This document shows, one piece after another, positions 8,187 to 16,755 of a stretch of DNA of 64,000 nt. The stretch lies in NCBI GenBank assembly GCA_051883095.1, contig JBJETB010000007.1, forward strand, positions 1 through 64,000. Direction: 5' to 3'. The stretch's first letter is position 1. Each line of letters starts with the position of its first letter. The notes under the pieces are model-generated. The model saw nothing but the letters and a program-made list of their open reading frames with translations, was not told the origin of the DNA and did not search any database. Origin of the DNA: SUG1106 sp051883095. Its GTDB lineage: Bacteria > Bacillota > Clostridia > Peptostreptococcales > Anaerovoracaceae. Made by a program: the position numbers and the translations under genes.

Positions 8187-8543
8187 TTATTTATTCTTTA
8201 CCTTATTCTTTGTCTGTTTCTGTTGCAAAAGATATGCCGCAAAGGCCTGCCGTGTGCGTACATAATTCTGCCTGCCAACGTAAATCATATCTCCGTTTTT
8301 AAAGTATATGGTCTGCTCTTTCATTGCCGCCACATTTTCAAAATTTATCATTACCTTTTTAAGACAATAATAAAAGCGTTTATCCAGGTGCACCTCCATT
8401 TCCTTTAATTTTTCATAGATGCAGTATGTCTCTTTTTCCGTCACAATACTTGTCATCCTCCCCTCCTGTCTGATGTACATAATGTCATTCAGCCATATTT
8501 TGCAGCATTGATGACTGTTTATAAACGGCAAAAAATCATCCAT
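8187..8543 (-). CDS. Stand-alone LytTR DNA-binding domain protein
   Basis: The protein has 118 residues and is almost entirely a LytTR domain: an IWLNDIMYIRQEGR opening strand, a YEKLKEMEVHL segment, then RFYYCLKKVMINFENVAAM and the final GRQNYVRTRQAFAAYL helix. LytTR domains bind DNA as beta-rich modules, usually after a response-regulator receiver domain, which is missing here. The ATG at 8543 has a GGAGG site. No histidine kinase is adjacent. Small LytTR-only proteins can regulate their own locus or nearby surface and competence genes; the closest candidate is the divergent secreted protein at 9104 (inference). Confidence 0.85.
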   Translation of the reverse strand: MDDFLPFINSHQCCKIWLNDIMYIRQEGRMTSIVTEKETYCIYEKLKEMEVHLDKRFYYCLKKVMINFENVAAMKEQTIYFKNGDMIYVGRQNYVRTRQAFAAYLLQQKQTKNKVKNK

Positions 8544-9040
8544 AATAGTGAATTCCTCCTTTTTCTGTTTTTATCACACTTTTACTTATCAACATTATTA
8601 TGACATTTTTCGACAAAATTTAACAGAAGATTCATTCGCCTTTTTTCGACAAAATTCGACAACGTTGGTAAGTGGCTTCTAAGACAGCAAAGTAAAGGCG
8701 TCTCATATTCCACCTTTTTGACCGTTTTTTTGATTTTGGTGGAAAAATTCCTGGCCCGATGCTCGCCCAGGCGTATGTAATAATATGTAAAGTATTGAAA
8801 TTTCAACGTTCTCACAGGATGGCAATTTTTTGAACTTCCCTCAGTCCACGTAAGAAAGCAAAAAATCTCCACCATTTCGGCAAAAACTGCAAAAATGGTG
8901 GAGTCAGTGGAATCAGTGGAGTCAAAAGTGTCAGATTGTATCTGAATTCCGCAGCTGCATTCCGCAGCTAAAGTAAGTTTTTCGTAACTTTTTTTGTTTT
9001 TAATCTGAGTTATTTATGAGTGAAAAAAGCATGTACCGGT
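8544..9040. other. Gene-free region with hairpin repeat element A
   Basis: No credible gene lies in these 500 bases. TTCGACAAAATT occurs at 8609-8620 and 8645-8656, 36 bp apart. A hairpin element occupies 8708-8903. After it, TCAGTGGA is repeated (8904 and 8914), and ATTCCGCAGCT occurs at 8946 and 8959. A minus-strand frame of 97 codons crosses the repeats but has no homology or ribosome binding site. Confidence 0.6.
8708..8903. repeat. Dispersed twin-hairpin repeat, copy A
   Basis: TTCCACC (8708-8714) pairs with GGTGGAA (8738-8744) at the left end, and CTCCACCATTT (8867-8877) pairs perfectly with AAATGGTGGAG (8893-8903) at the right end. The middle holds AATATGTAAAG and a TTGAAATTTCAA palindrome. 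The same order and much of the sequence recur at 24883-25082 (copy B). The size, paired ends and lack of coding capacity suggest a small non-autonomous or REP-like element. Confidence 0.65.
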
Positions 9041-9069
9041 TTGATAAAAGCAAAATTACGTGCTATACT
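9041..9069 (+). promoter_or_regulatory. Promoter of the secreted transglutaminase-like gene
   Basis: TTGATA (9041-9046) and TATACT (9064-9069) are separated by 17 bp, 35 bp before the TTG start. Confidence 0.65.
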
Positions 9070-9103
9070 AAATATACAACTTATTGAAAGGCGGTAAATC
9101 GAT

Positions 9104-11275
9104 TTGAGAAGAAAAAAACCTAAAATACTTGCAGCAGCAGTTTCAGCATCCCTGATTTTCTGTTCGGTACCTGCAGATTCTGCTTTCGCTGCCATTGCGG
9201 AGGTCAATGCACCTTCATATGTCAGTTCCTTTAACTCTGACGGCGGGTCGTCCGGAGAGTACTGCAGAGCATCGGTAAACGGGTCAGTACTCAGGATAAG
9301 TTTCAAAACTCCCGTTCCTTCCGGTGAATTCAGAGTCGCACTCTACGGCACATCCCCTAAGACAGAATATTACGATTTAGGTATTTATCTGCCTGCAACC
9401 TATCAGGGTATTTCCCCGGGCGGCAATTACACCTACGGCTTTGATTACAGCATAGACTTTGCCGATTATCAGATTCCTGACGGTGCATATTTTCTATACC
9501 TTGCCAAGATAAACGATGCTTTCGAAACCTACGAAACCATGCCGAGCCGCGGGGCTCTATACAAGAACCTTCCTATTATCGTTGAAGACGGTATGCCTCA
9601 CATAGCACGCTATAACGACATCATAGCAGAAAACAGAACTGTCCGCGCCAGCGACACTCTCCAGCCATCAGATTACCTTGATACCACCATGGAGGATGTG
9701 CGCTTCCTTTTTGTGGACCCCAAGACTAAAAAACGTGAGGAAATGACACCGCAGAAAGCAGCCTATTTCAGACAGATTTCAGACAGGATTACTGCCGGCG
9801 TTTACAGCGACTACGATAAACTCCTTAAAATATATGAATACGTTGCCGGAAACTTCTACTACGACACGGTCGCTTTTTCCAAGAAAACATATCAGTACGC
9901 CAATCCGTACAGAAATATATATAATCATGAAAACCGCATTGCCAGCAACAACAGCGACAACCAGGGACGCGTAGCCACAACATGCCAGGGTTTTTCCGGC
10001 ATATTCATGGCACTGGCCAGGGCTGAAGGAATCCCGACCAGACTCATTGCCGGCCACAGAGCCACATCACCTACCTACAACTGGGACACTGAAGGTGATC
10101 CTACCACCAGAGACCACTGGTGGATAGAATGCTACGTAAACGGGCGCTGGATTTTCATCGACCCTACTGTGGGGACCAACAACAGATGGAACAGAGAAAC
10201 AGATACCTGGCAGACCTACGGTATAACCAATTACACATACTTTGATCCGTCCGAAGAACAGATTGCCGTTTCACATATTTACCTTTATATATATAAGAAC
10301 AAATATGTGGGCTGGGAAATAAACAATACGTATGAAACCTCCATGCTGACAAAATTTTTCAGCATTTATGATGGTGGCCTGACCAACGGAAAAAGGCTGA
10401 ATTATTCGTATACCCCGTATAACAAGAAGACCTGGGGTGACGGCGTCATAAACAATTTCTACGGCGATGGTGCAGGAAAGCTTGCACGCATCAAGTGGGA
10501 AGGCTTCGGCCTTGCGGGGAATGCTGATTTTTCAGGTTTTACCAAGCTGAAATACCTTTATCTTAACGATAATAATCTTACCTCCCTCAACGTAAAGGGA
10601 GACTCATCCCTGCTGAAGGTAGATGTGAGCAACAACCAGCTCAGTGAAATCGACCTGACCAACTGCAAGAAACTTACCTCGGTGAAGACTGCCGGCAACA
10701 AGCTCACCAAAGCAGTAATTTATGCAAACAAGAGAAATACGACCATAACCTGCAGCGAGCATGGTTACTTTACAATCAAGTATACCGGCGGCAACAAGTA
10801 CAAGCTGAGAACCGACTTTCTGCCGGATATCGGCTACAAAGGAGCCCTTTACAACAATACCACGGGCAAAAAGCTTGGTACAGGCAAGTCTTACTATTCC
10901 ATGAATCCTGTTGCAAACTCCTACTCCGTAATCTTCGAACCTGATCCGAGCAGCTTCAAGTACCTGCTTAAGATGTACCAGAACTACGGTGAATATGCGG
11001 ATTACAACAAGGCTGCCCAGGAACGCCTCAGCGAACTTGGCTACTCCAGCGGTTACGCTGACGGCTACTTTGATTATGAGATGAAGGCAGCTGTGGAAAG
11101 ATTCCAGACAGACTTTCTTCTTCCTGTCACCGGAGAAATCGACCAGCTGACCTGGTCAATTCTCTTCGACCCGAACCCGACGCCGCTGGAACCCGAACCT
11201 GAGCCGGAACCGGAACCGATAATTCCGGAAGAGGTGTCGGCTGCAGACCAGCCATATAGCGAAGTAAATTCATAA
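9104..11275 (+). CDS. Secreted transglutaminase-like protein with LRR and peptidoglycan-binding domains
   Basis: The protein has 723 residues from a TTG behind GAAAGGCGG. A signal peptide (MRRKKPK, a hydrophobic stretch, then AFA-A) covers about residues 1-30. A transglutaminase-like core follows, with the likely triad Cys294 (TCQGFSG), His338 (RDHWWIE) and Asp353 (FIDPT). Leucine-rich repeats lie at about 475-560, a PG_binding_1 domain at about 640-690 (AQERLSELGYSSGYADGYF), and a Pro/Glu tail follows. The architecture points to an extracellular enzyme held on the cell wall, acting as a cysteine protease or a cross-linker. It stands alone, with its own promoter and a terminator at 11294. Substrate unknown. 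Confidence 0.88.
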   Translation: MRRKKPKILAAAVSASLIFCSVPADSAFAAIAEVNAPSYVSSFNSDGGSSGEYCRASVNGSVLRISFKTPVPSGEFRVALYGTSPKTEYYDLGIYLPATYQGISPGGNYTYGFDYSIDFADYQIPDGAYFLYLAKINDAFETYETMPSRGALYKNLPIIVEDGMPHIARYNDIIAENRTVRASDTLQPSDYLDTTMEDVRFLFVDPKTKKREEMTPQKAAYFRQISDRITAGVYSDYDKLLKIYEYVAGNFYYDTVAFSKKTYQYANPYRNIYNHENRIASNNSDNQGRVATTCQGFSGIFMALARAEGIPTRLIAGHRATSPTYNWDTEGDPTTRDHWWIECYVNGRWIFIDPTVGTNNRWNRETDTWQTYGITNYTYFDPSEEQIAVSHIYLYIYKNKYVGWEINNTYETSMLTKFFSIYDGGLTNGKRLNYSYTPYNKKTWGDGVINNFYGDGAGKLARIKWEGFGLAGNADFSGFTKLKYLYLNDNNLTSLNVKGDSSLLKVDVSNNQLSEIDLTNCKKLTSVKTAGNKLTKAVIYANKRNTTITCSEHGYFTIKYTGGNKYKLRTDFLPDIGYKGALYNNTTGKKLGTGKSYYSMNPVANSYSVIFEPDPSSFKYLLKMYQNYGEYADYNKAAQERLSELGYSSGYADGYFDYEMKAAVERFQTDFLLPVTGEIDQLTWSILFDPNPTPLEPEPEPEPEPIIPEEVSAADQPYSEVNS

Positions 11276-11293
11276 AAGCAATTGATATTTACC

Positions 11294-11333
11294 AAAAAAC
11301 CATCCTCGCTTGAAACGCGGGGATGGTTTTTTT
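11294..11333. terminator. Bidirectional terminator
   Basis: AAAAAACCATCC and GGATGGTTTTTTT flank a CGC-TTGAAA-CGCG centre. The A/T tracts on both sides let it end both the plus-strand secreted-protein gene and the minus-strand GGDEF gene. Confidence 0.9.
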
Positions 11334-12639
11334 ACTGCTTTTTCTTTTTATTTGACTTGTCAATATACATGCTCCGGTCAGCTTCACTCATTAGCCCATT
11401 GAAGCTTTTTCTCTCTTTTGTCTTTTCATTTACGGCATATCCCGTGGCTAAATTAAGCTGTATCCTATTCTTGCGATTAAAGGCAGCCTGCATATCTTCT
11501 GACTTTGCAATAGCAGCTTTTAGTGAGACTTCTCCGGCATTATCACAGATAACCACGAATTCATCACCGCCTATTCTATAGCAATGCCCCATACTGTCAA
11601 ATGCATTCTTTATAACATCAGCTGCTTCCCTGATAATCATATCACCGCATTCATGGCCGTATGTATCATTTATTTCCTTCAGATCGTTTATGTCCATGAT
11701 AATAATGCCTAAATTCGCAGTGTCCATGACCACATTGGTATCCCGGATGAATGCATTCCTGTTCTGCAGACCTGTAAGACCGTCCATATAGGCCATTTCT
11801 TTATATATTGCAGCCTGCATCTGCTTTTTGTACACGTCAGTAACCTCTGCAAAAAGCATCTTAAGCATGAAAAATACCAGAACCAACAGCCCTATACCGT
11901 AAATTACAGGGTAAATTCTGTATCCTCCCATCATAAATGTTATTATAGCTATAACGCTTATAACGCCGAAGGCTGTCGTTCCCATGGCCAGATTATGCTC
12001 CCTAACATTCTGCGGACTGAACAGATCCTTGAAATACACCTTTATGCTAACTGCTATTAGTACAACGATAAAGCCATGCTGAAGGAAAAGCAGAACCAGA
12101 TATGATACAGAAGGCATTCCTGTCAGCACCATTGCCATGAACACGACAAGGTTGACAATCATCATAGTTTCAACAATTTTGATGAATTTTTCCGTCTTGA
12201 TATAGCACCCCAGGAATTCAGCATAAACTATGGGCAGCAGCAAAAAAGAAACAAATGAAATCATTGTTACAGCGTTTTCACACTCCGTATGTTCCACAGA
12301 ATCTTTAAAAAGCAAAAATGCTCTGGAATCAGTCAAAATCCATATTCCCGCCAATAATACAAATACGCTCAATACTCCGATGGAATCGGCTATCTCATTC
12401 ATGACCCCTTTTTTCCTTTTGGAATAAACGCTGAAGAACAACATGAACCCCCCTACAATAAAGGATGTCATAAAAAACAGTATAGCGAAAATATTATCAC
12501 TTATATATTCCTTTACGCTGCTGTCGTATATTATCTCGTCCAGAAACGGATCAGATGTTGGTAACTGTGGGAGTCCTGTGTTCCAGACTGCTGTCATACA
12601 CGCCAGCAGTCCGACCGCAAAACAAGCCCATCTTTTCAT
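11332..12639 (-). CDS. Membrane-bound diguanylate cyclase (GGDEF)
   Basis: The protein has 435 residues. About seven hydrophobic segments occupy residues 5-265, followed by a GGDEF domain: MDGLTGLQNRNAF at about 285-297 and the catalytic GGDEF at 357-361. It should make cyclic di-GMP from two GTP at the membrane. No RxxD inhibitory site is visible before GGDEF, so product inhibition may be absent. The gene starts at an ATG behind GAGAGGAATG, 21 bp after thrS on the same strand, so it may be transcribed with thrS. The signal sensed by the membrane part is unknown. Confidence 0.92.
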   Translation of the reverse strand: MKRWACFAVGLLACMTAVWNTGLPQLPTSDPFLDEIIYDSSVKEYISDNIFAILFFMTSFIVGGFMLFFSVYSKRKKGVMNEIADSIGVLSVFVLLAGIWILTDSRAFLLFKDSVEHTECENAVTMISFVSFLLLPIVYAEFLGCYIKTEKFIKIVETMMIVNLVVFMAMVLTGMPSVSYLVLLFLQHGFIVVLIAVSIKVYFKDLFSPQNVREHNLAMGTTAFGVISVIAIITFMMGGYRIYPVIYGIGLLVLVFFMLKMLFAEVTDVYKKQMQAAIYKEMAYMDGLTGLQNRNAFIRDTNVVMDTANLGIIIMDINDLKEINDTYGHECGDMIIREAADVIKNAFDSMGHCYRIGGDEFVVICDNAGEVSLKAAIAKSEDMQAAFNRKNRIQLNLATGYAVNEKTKERKSFNGLMSEADRSMYIDKSNKKKKQ

Positions 12640-12660
12640 TTATTAATCATTCCTCTCTGA

Positions 12661-14406
12661 CTACATTGCCTTAGTCCTGATTTCTTCAAGAAGTTTAGCT
12701 GTGAAATCTTCTACTGACATTTCACCAAGCTCACCAACCTTGCTTGAACGAACAGTAAGAGTGCCTGCCTCGGCTTCTCTTTCGCCGATAACACCGATAT
12801 AGCTTACTCTTTCGTTTCTTGCTTCTCTCAGCTTGTAGCCTATCTTTTCGTTTCTGATATCGAGCTCTACGCGAAGGCCGGCTTCTTCAAGCTTCTTGGC
12901 AACTTCTTCTGCATAAGGTGCAAACTTTTCGGTTACTGTAAGGAGCTTAACCTGTACAGGAGCAAGCCACAGAGGGAATTTGCCTGCGCAGTGCTCTGTC
13001 AGGATACCGATAAATCTTTCGATGGAACCAAAGATTACACGGTGAATCATGATAGGTCTGTGCTTTTCGTTGTCGGAACCTACATATGTCAAGTCAAATC
13101 TCTGAGGCATCTGCAGGTCAAGCTGGATAGTACCGCACTGCCATGTTCTGCCGATGGAATCCTGAAGGTGGAAGTCCAGCTTAGGTCCGTAGAAAGCACC
13201 GTCTCCTTCGTTGATTACGAAAGGTACGCCCATTTCTTCGATGGCACTTCTGAGAGCGTTCTCGGCCATTTCCCACTCTTCGTCTGTTCCCATGGAATCT
13301 TCCGGTCTGGTGGAAAGCTCTACATGGTATTCGAATCCGAACATCTTATATACATCGTCACAGAATTTTGCGACGTTCTTGATTTCTTCGTTTACCTGCT
13401 CAGGCAGCATGAATATGTGAGCATCGTCCTGAGTGAAGGTTCTTACTCTCATGAGTCCGTGAAGGGCTCCTGAAAGCTCGTGTCTGTGCACCTGTCCCAG
13501 TTCGCCGCAGCGGATAGGGAAATCTCTGTATGACCACATTTTACGCTTGTAGACAAGCATTGAACCAGGGCAGTTCATAGGTTTTACAGCATAATCTTCA
13601 TCGTCAATCTTGGTGAAGTACATGTTGTCCTTATAGTGATCCCAGTGTCCTGAAGTTCTCCACAGCTGTTCGTTTAAGATAAGCGGAGTCTTGATTTCCT
13701 CGTAGCCTCTCTTTCTGTGCTCTTCTCTCCAGAAAGCCTCCAGCTCATTTCTGATAATCATGCCCTTAGGAAGGAAGAACGGGAATCCCGGACCTTCGTC
13801 TGTCAGCATGAACAAATCCATTTCCTTGCCGATTTTACGGTGGTCACGCTTCTTGGCTTCTTCCATCTTGGCGATGTATTCGTCAAGCTCTTCCTGTGAA
13901 GGGAAAGCTGTCGCATATATTCTCTGAAGCATCTGTCTGTCGGAGTCGCCTCTCCAGTATGCACCTGCAACGCTCATCAGCTTGAAAGCCTTGATCTGAC
14001 CTGTAGAAGCCATGTGAGGTCCTGCACAGAGGTCTACGAAATCGCCCTGCTTGTAGAAGGAGATAACTGCATCTTCAGGAAGGTCCTGGATAAGTTCAAC
14101 CTTGTAAGGCTCGTTCTTTTCCTCCATGAACTTAATTGCCTCTTCGCGAGGAAGCTCAAATCTTTCAAGCGGATAATTTGCCTGAACGATCTTTTTCATT
14201 TCCTTCTGAATCTTGAGGAAATCCTCTTCTGAGAACTTGTGCTCAGTATCGAAGTCATAGTAGAAACCGTTGTCGATAGCCGGTCCGATTGCCAGCTTGG
14301 TGTCAGGCCATAAGTGCTTTACGGCCTGTGCCATAATATGTGATGCAGTATGTCTGTAATCGTGTCTTACCTGCTCATCTTCCCAGTTTAATTTTTCTTT
14401 TGCCAT
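12661..14406 (-). CDS. thrS: Threonine-tRNA ligase lacking the TGS domain
   Basis: The protein has 581 residues. It opens directly with the editing domain (HTASHIMAQAV at residues 20-30 and CAGPH near 128), followed by the class II catalytic core with the zinc Cys in MNCPGSM and the motif 2 and 3 regions, then the anticodon-binding domain. The N-terminal TGS domain of standard ThrRS (about 60 residues) is absent; the ATG is well placed behind AAAAGGTG and no frame extends upstream. The enzyme charges tRNA-Thr. No T-box leader is recognisable in the 155-bp gap, although many Firmicute thrS genes have one. Confidence 0.96.
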   Translation of the reverse strand: MAKEKLNWEDEQVRHDYRHTASHIMAQAVKHLWPDTKLAIGPAIDNGFYYDFDTEHKFSEEDFLKIQKEMKKIVQANYPLERFELPREEAIKFMEEKNEPYKVELIQDLPEDAVISFYKQGDFVDLCAGPHMASTGQIKAFKLMSVAGAYWRGDSDRQMLQRIYATAFPSQEELDEYIAKMEEAKKRDHRKIGKEMDLFMLTDEGPGFPFFLPKGMIIRNELEAFWREEHRKRGYEEIKTPLILNEQLWRTSGHWDHYKDNMYFTKIDDEDYAVKPMNCPGSMLVYKRKMWSYRDFPIRCGELGQVHRHELSGALHGLMRVRTFTQDDAHIFMLPEQVNEEIKNVAKFCDDVYKMFGFEYHVELSTRPEDSMGTDEEWEMAENALRSAIEEMGVPFVINEGDGAFYGPKLDFHLQDSIGRTWQCGTIQLDLQMPQRFDLTYVGSDNEKHRPIMIHRVIFGSIERFIGILTEHCAGKFPLWLAPVQVKLLTVTEKFAPYAEEVAKKLEEAGLRVELDIRNEKIGYKLREARNERVSYIGVIGEREAEAGTLTVRSSKVGELGEMSVEDFTAKLLEEIRTKAM

Positions 14407-14520
14407 TTTAAATCACCTTTTCCTTCTGTATTATCATTTTTCTTTGTTTGCTTTATTGTTTCTGTCCGCCCTGAAGTTCGGGGTCCCTGCGAAAATCATC
14501 TCTTTCGCAAAGCAAGAAGC

Positions 14521-14548
14521 TGCACCGTCAGACCTGCCGGCCGGTGCA
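14521..14548 (-). other. Hairpin between the LCP gene and thrS
   Basis: TGCACCG (14521-14527) and CGGTGCA (14542-14548) form a GC-rich 7-bp stem 14 bp after the LCP stop. On the minus strand it is not followed by a T run, so it is at best a weak terminator or a processing site. Confidence 0.4.
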
Positions 14549-14561
14549 GATGCGCAGGCTT

Positions 14562-15968
14562 CTACGCCGCTTCTTCCCCGCTGCGGGTGTCTTGTGAGGT
14601 TCCCCCTCCGCCGCCGTCATCAACAGCAGCAGGCGGATTGTCCGTTCCCGGGTCTGTCGGATCCGTCCCCGGAGTATCTGTTCCCGGGTCAGCAGGATCT
14701 GTCGTACCGGGATCTGTCGGATCTGTCGTGCCCGGGTCCACAGGTTCTGTACCAGGATCTGCAGGATCAGTACCGCCCGGATTATCCGGATCTGTTCCCG
14801 GATTCTCAGGATCAGTACCGCCTGGATTTTCATTATCCGTAATGTTATCATCAATCTGGCTTTCGCCTTCTTTTTCGTCTTCGATCTGATTTGCCTTTCT
14901 TGCAGCCTCTATTCTGGCAGCAATCTCGCTGCTGATGGCATTTACCGTGGATGAAGGCACATAATCAGTCTGCCCGAAGACCTCCTGATGGAGCATGGTC
15001 GTATTGTTTGCAAGACCTGCAGGGAAAACGTAAGAAATCTTATTTATGGTTCCCGTGCTCCACTTGTACGGCCACCCGCTTCCCGTTGAAATGTTATACT
15101 GAGGAAGTCTGATTCCGAGAGCCAGAATGTCGTTCATGGTCAGGTTTGTCTTTACCTGCGGAACCATCATGTCTATTATCTTTTTAAGATCAGAGAAAGG
15201 CATTGTCTTGGCTTTCTCGAAAACCTTGGATACTACGATTCTCATTCTCTCGGTTCTCTTAAAGTCATCTCCGACACCCTTCCTTATTCTTCCGTAGGAT
15301 ACAGCCTGCACACCTTCCAGAGTCTGCACGCCCGGCTCTTTAACAAGATTATAGTTCTTTCGTCCGATGTTCTTAGCCGTAGCCTTTGTATACTTGTTAA
15401 GCTGATATATCTCACCCTGCTGCACATCCACTGTGATTCCGCCTATGGCATCCACCAGATCTGCAACGGCCTTGAAGTTTACGATTGCATAATTGGTTAT
15501 ATTCAGATCCATTGCCTGATTCAGTGACTTCATGGTCATCTCAGGTCCGCCGTAAACACATGCATGGGTTATCTTGTCGTAGGTTGATGTATCACCCATT
15601 TTCAGGTAAGTGTCACGATAAACCGACGTCAGCTTCACATCGTTTGTCTCCTTGTTTATGCTGGCGATCATTATCATATCGCTTCTGGTACCTTTGATAT
15701 TCTCCATGTCGCGGCTGTCTACACCCAGCAGCAGTATATTGATATATCCGTCCACGTCCACCAGAGAAAGATCATAATCCTCAGGTGTCGGTTCATGCAT
15801 TTCATCCACTATACCGCTGAAATAGCTGTATACGGCTATACCGCCTATCAGCAGCGCCAGTACCACGATGGTGCCGGCTAAAATGGCGATTTTCTGCCAG
15901 GTTTTCAGGCCCTGTACCCATTGCTTGAAGCTTCTTTTTTCCCTTGCTTTTTTCTCTGCTCTGCTCAT
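14562..15968 (-). CDS. LytR-CpsA-Psr (LCP) family wall-polymer ligase
   Basis: The protein has 468 residues. A short cytoplasmic tail is followed by one transmembrane helix (about 27-51) and the LCP domain at about 70-260, with the typical ILLLGVDSRD, GTRSDMIMI, SVYRDTYL and RTERMR motifs that bind polyprenyl pyrophosphate and the wall polymer. LCP enzymes transfer teichoic acids or capsule onto peptidoglycan outside the cell. The last 90 or so residues are a low-complexity TDPxDPGT repeat with Asp/Pro/Gly, perhaps a wall-spanning stalk. It overlaps the upstream ABC ATPase gene by 4 bp, which ties it to the export operon. The repeat makes the DNA at 14600-14840 strongly repetitive. Confidence 0.93.
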   Translation of the reverse strand: MSRAEKKAREKRSFKQWVQGLKTWQKIAILAGTIVVLALLIGGIAVYSYFSGIVDEMHEPTPEDYDLSLVDVDGYINILLLGVDSRDMENIKGTRSDMIMIASINKETNDVKLTSVYRDTYLKMGDTSTYDKITHACVYGGPEMTMKSLNQAMDLNITNYAIVNFKAVADLVDAIGGITVDVQQGEIYQLNKYTKATAKNIGRKNYNLVKEPGVQTLEGVQAVSYGRIRKGVGDDFKRTERMRIVVSKVFEKAKTMPFSDLKKIIDMMVPQVKTNLTMNDILALGIRLPQYNISTGSGWPYKWSTGTINKISYVFPAGLANNTTMLHQEVFGQTDYVPSSTVNAISSEIAARIEAARKANQIEDEKEGESQIDDNITDNENPGGTDPENPGTDPDNPGGTDPADPGTEPVDPGTTDPTDPGTTDPADPGTDTPGTDPTDPGTDNPPAAVDDGGGGGTSQDTRSGEEAA

Positions 15969-16738
15969 TGTTCAAAAATCCCCTTATTTTTCTTTTTCTT
16001 CGCCTGATCTTCTTCAAGAGTCTGCTTGTAAAAATCTATGGCCTCATCAATACCGCCATCGAAGAGAAGTTTGCCCTGCCGCATGACCATTCCCCTCTTG
16101 CAGAAGGATTTGGCAACATTGGTTGAATGTGTTACAAACAGGAAGGTCACATCCTCTTCTCCCACTATTTTATTAATTTTATCCAGGCATTTCTTTTTAA
16201 ACTCGCTGTCTCCCACAGAAAGCGCCTCGTCCACGATGAGAATCTCAGGTTTGATGCTCACGTTTATGGCAAAGCCCAGTCTGGCCTTCATACCGCTTGA
16301 ATAAGTCCTCACAGGCTGATCGATATAATCGTTCAGATCTGCAAATTCCACAATTTCAGGCTCAAGCTTCTTTATCTCATCGTTGCTCATGCCGAAAAGC
16401 TGTCCTCTGAAGTATATGTTTTCTCTGCCGGTAAATTCCGGGTCAAAGCCCGCCGTCAGCTCCAGAAGTGCGCTTACTCTGCCGTTGACTGTTATTTCCC
16501 CCGTAGTAGGATAAGCGACACCGGTAATCATCTTGAGTATGGTGGATTTTCCGGCACCGTTCTTTCCAAAGAGGGCCACAGCCTCACCTTGTTCAATCTT
16601 AAAGGAAAGGTTGTTCACCGCCACCTTTTTCTTATATCCGGCCTTTTTGCTGAAAATCGCCTTAAACCGCTGTCTGTCGCTTTTAAACAGCTTATATATC
16701 TTGCTTACATTCTTGAATTCTATGACTGTGTTACCCAT
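15965..16738 (-). CDS. Polysaccharide/teichoic acid ABC exporter ATPase
   Basis: The protein has 257 residues with Walker A GKNGAGKST at about 58-66, signature YSSGMKARL and Walker B EILIVDEALSVGD. The DEALSVGD form is typical of TagH/KpsT/RfbE exporters of wall and surface polymers. It lacks the long C-terminal extension of Bacillus TagH. It pairs with the permease immediately upstream (17-bp gap) and overlaps the LCP gene by 4 bp. Together they would flip a lipid-linked polymer across the membrane for LCP attachment. Substrate identity is inferred from neighbours. Confidence 0.92.
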   Translation of the reverse strand: MGNTVIEFKNVSKIYKLFKSDRQRFKAIFSKKAGYKKKVAVNNLSFKIEQGEAVALFGKNGAGKSTILKMITGVAYPTTGEITVNGRVSALLELTAGFDPEFTGRENIYFRGQLFGMSNDEIKKLEPEIVEFADLNDYIDQPVRTYSSGMKARLGFAINVSIKPEILIVDEALSVGDSEFKKKCLDKINKIVGEEDVTFLFVTHSTNVAKSFCKRGMVMRQGKLLFDGGIDEAIDFYKQTLEEDQAKKKKNKGIFEQ

Positions 16739-16755
16739 TTGATTTCCTCTTTTTC

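Noticed and set aside
8582..8875. 97-codon minus-strand frame
   Set aside because: It crosses the twin-hairpin repeat and direct repeats; the codon pattern reflects the repeats, not a protein.
14407..14561. T-box riboswitch in front of thrS
   Set aside because: No T-box consensus (AGGGTGGNACCGCG) or specifier stem could be read on the minus strand.
14587..14889. Pro/Gly/Ser-rich plus-strand frame opposite the LCP tail
   Set aside because: It is the antisense of the TDPxDPGT repeat and has no start signal.
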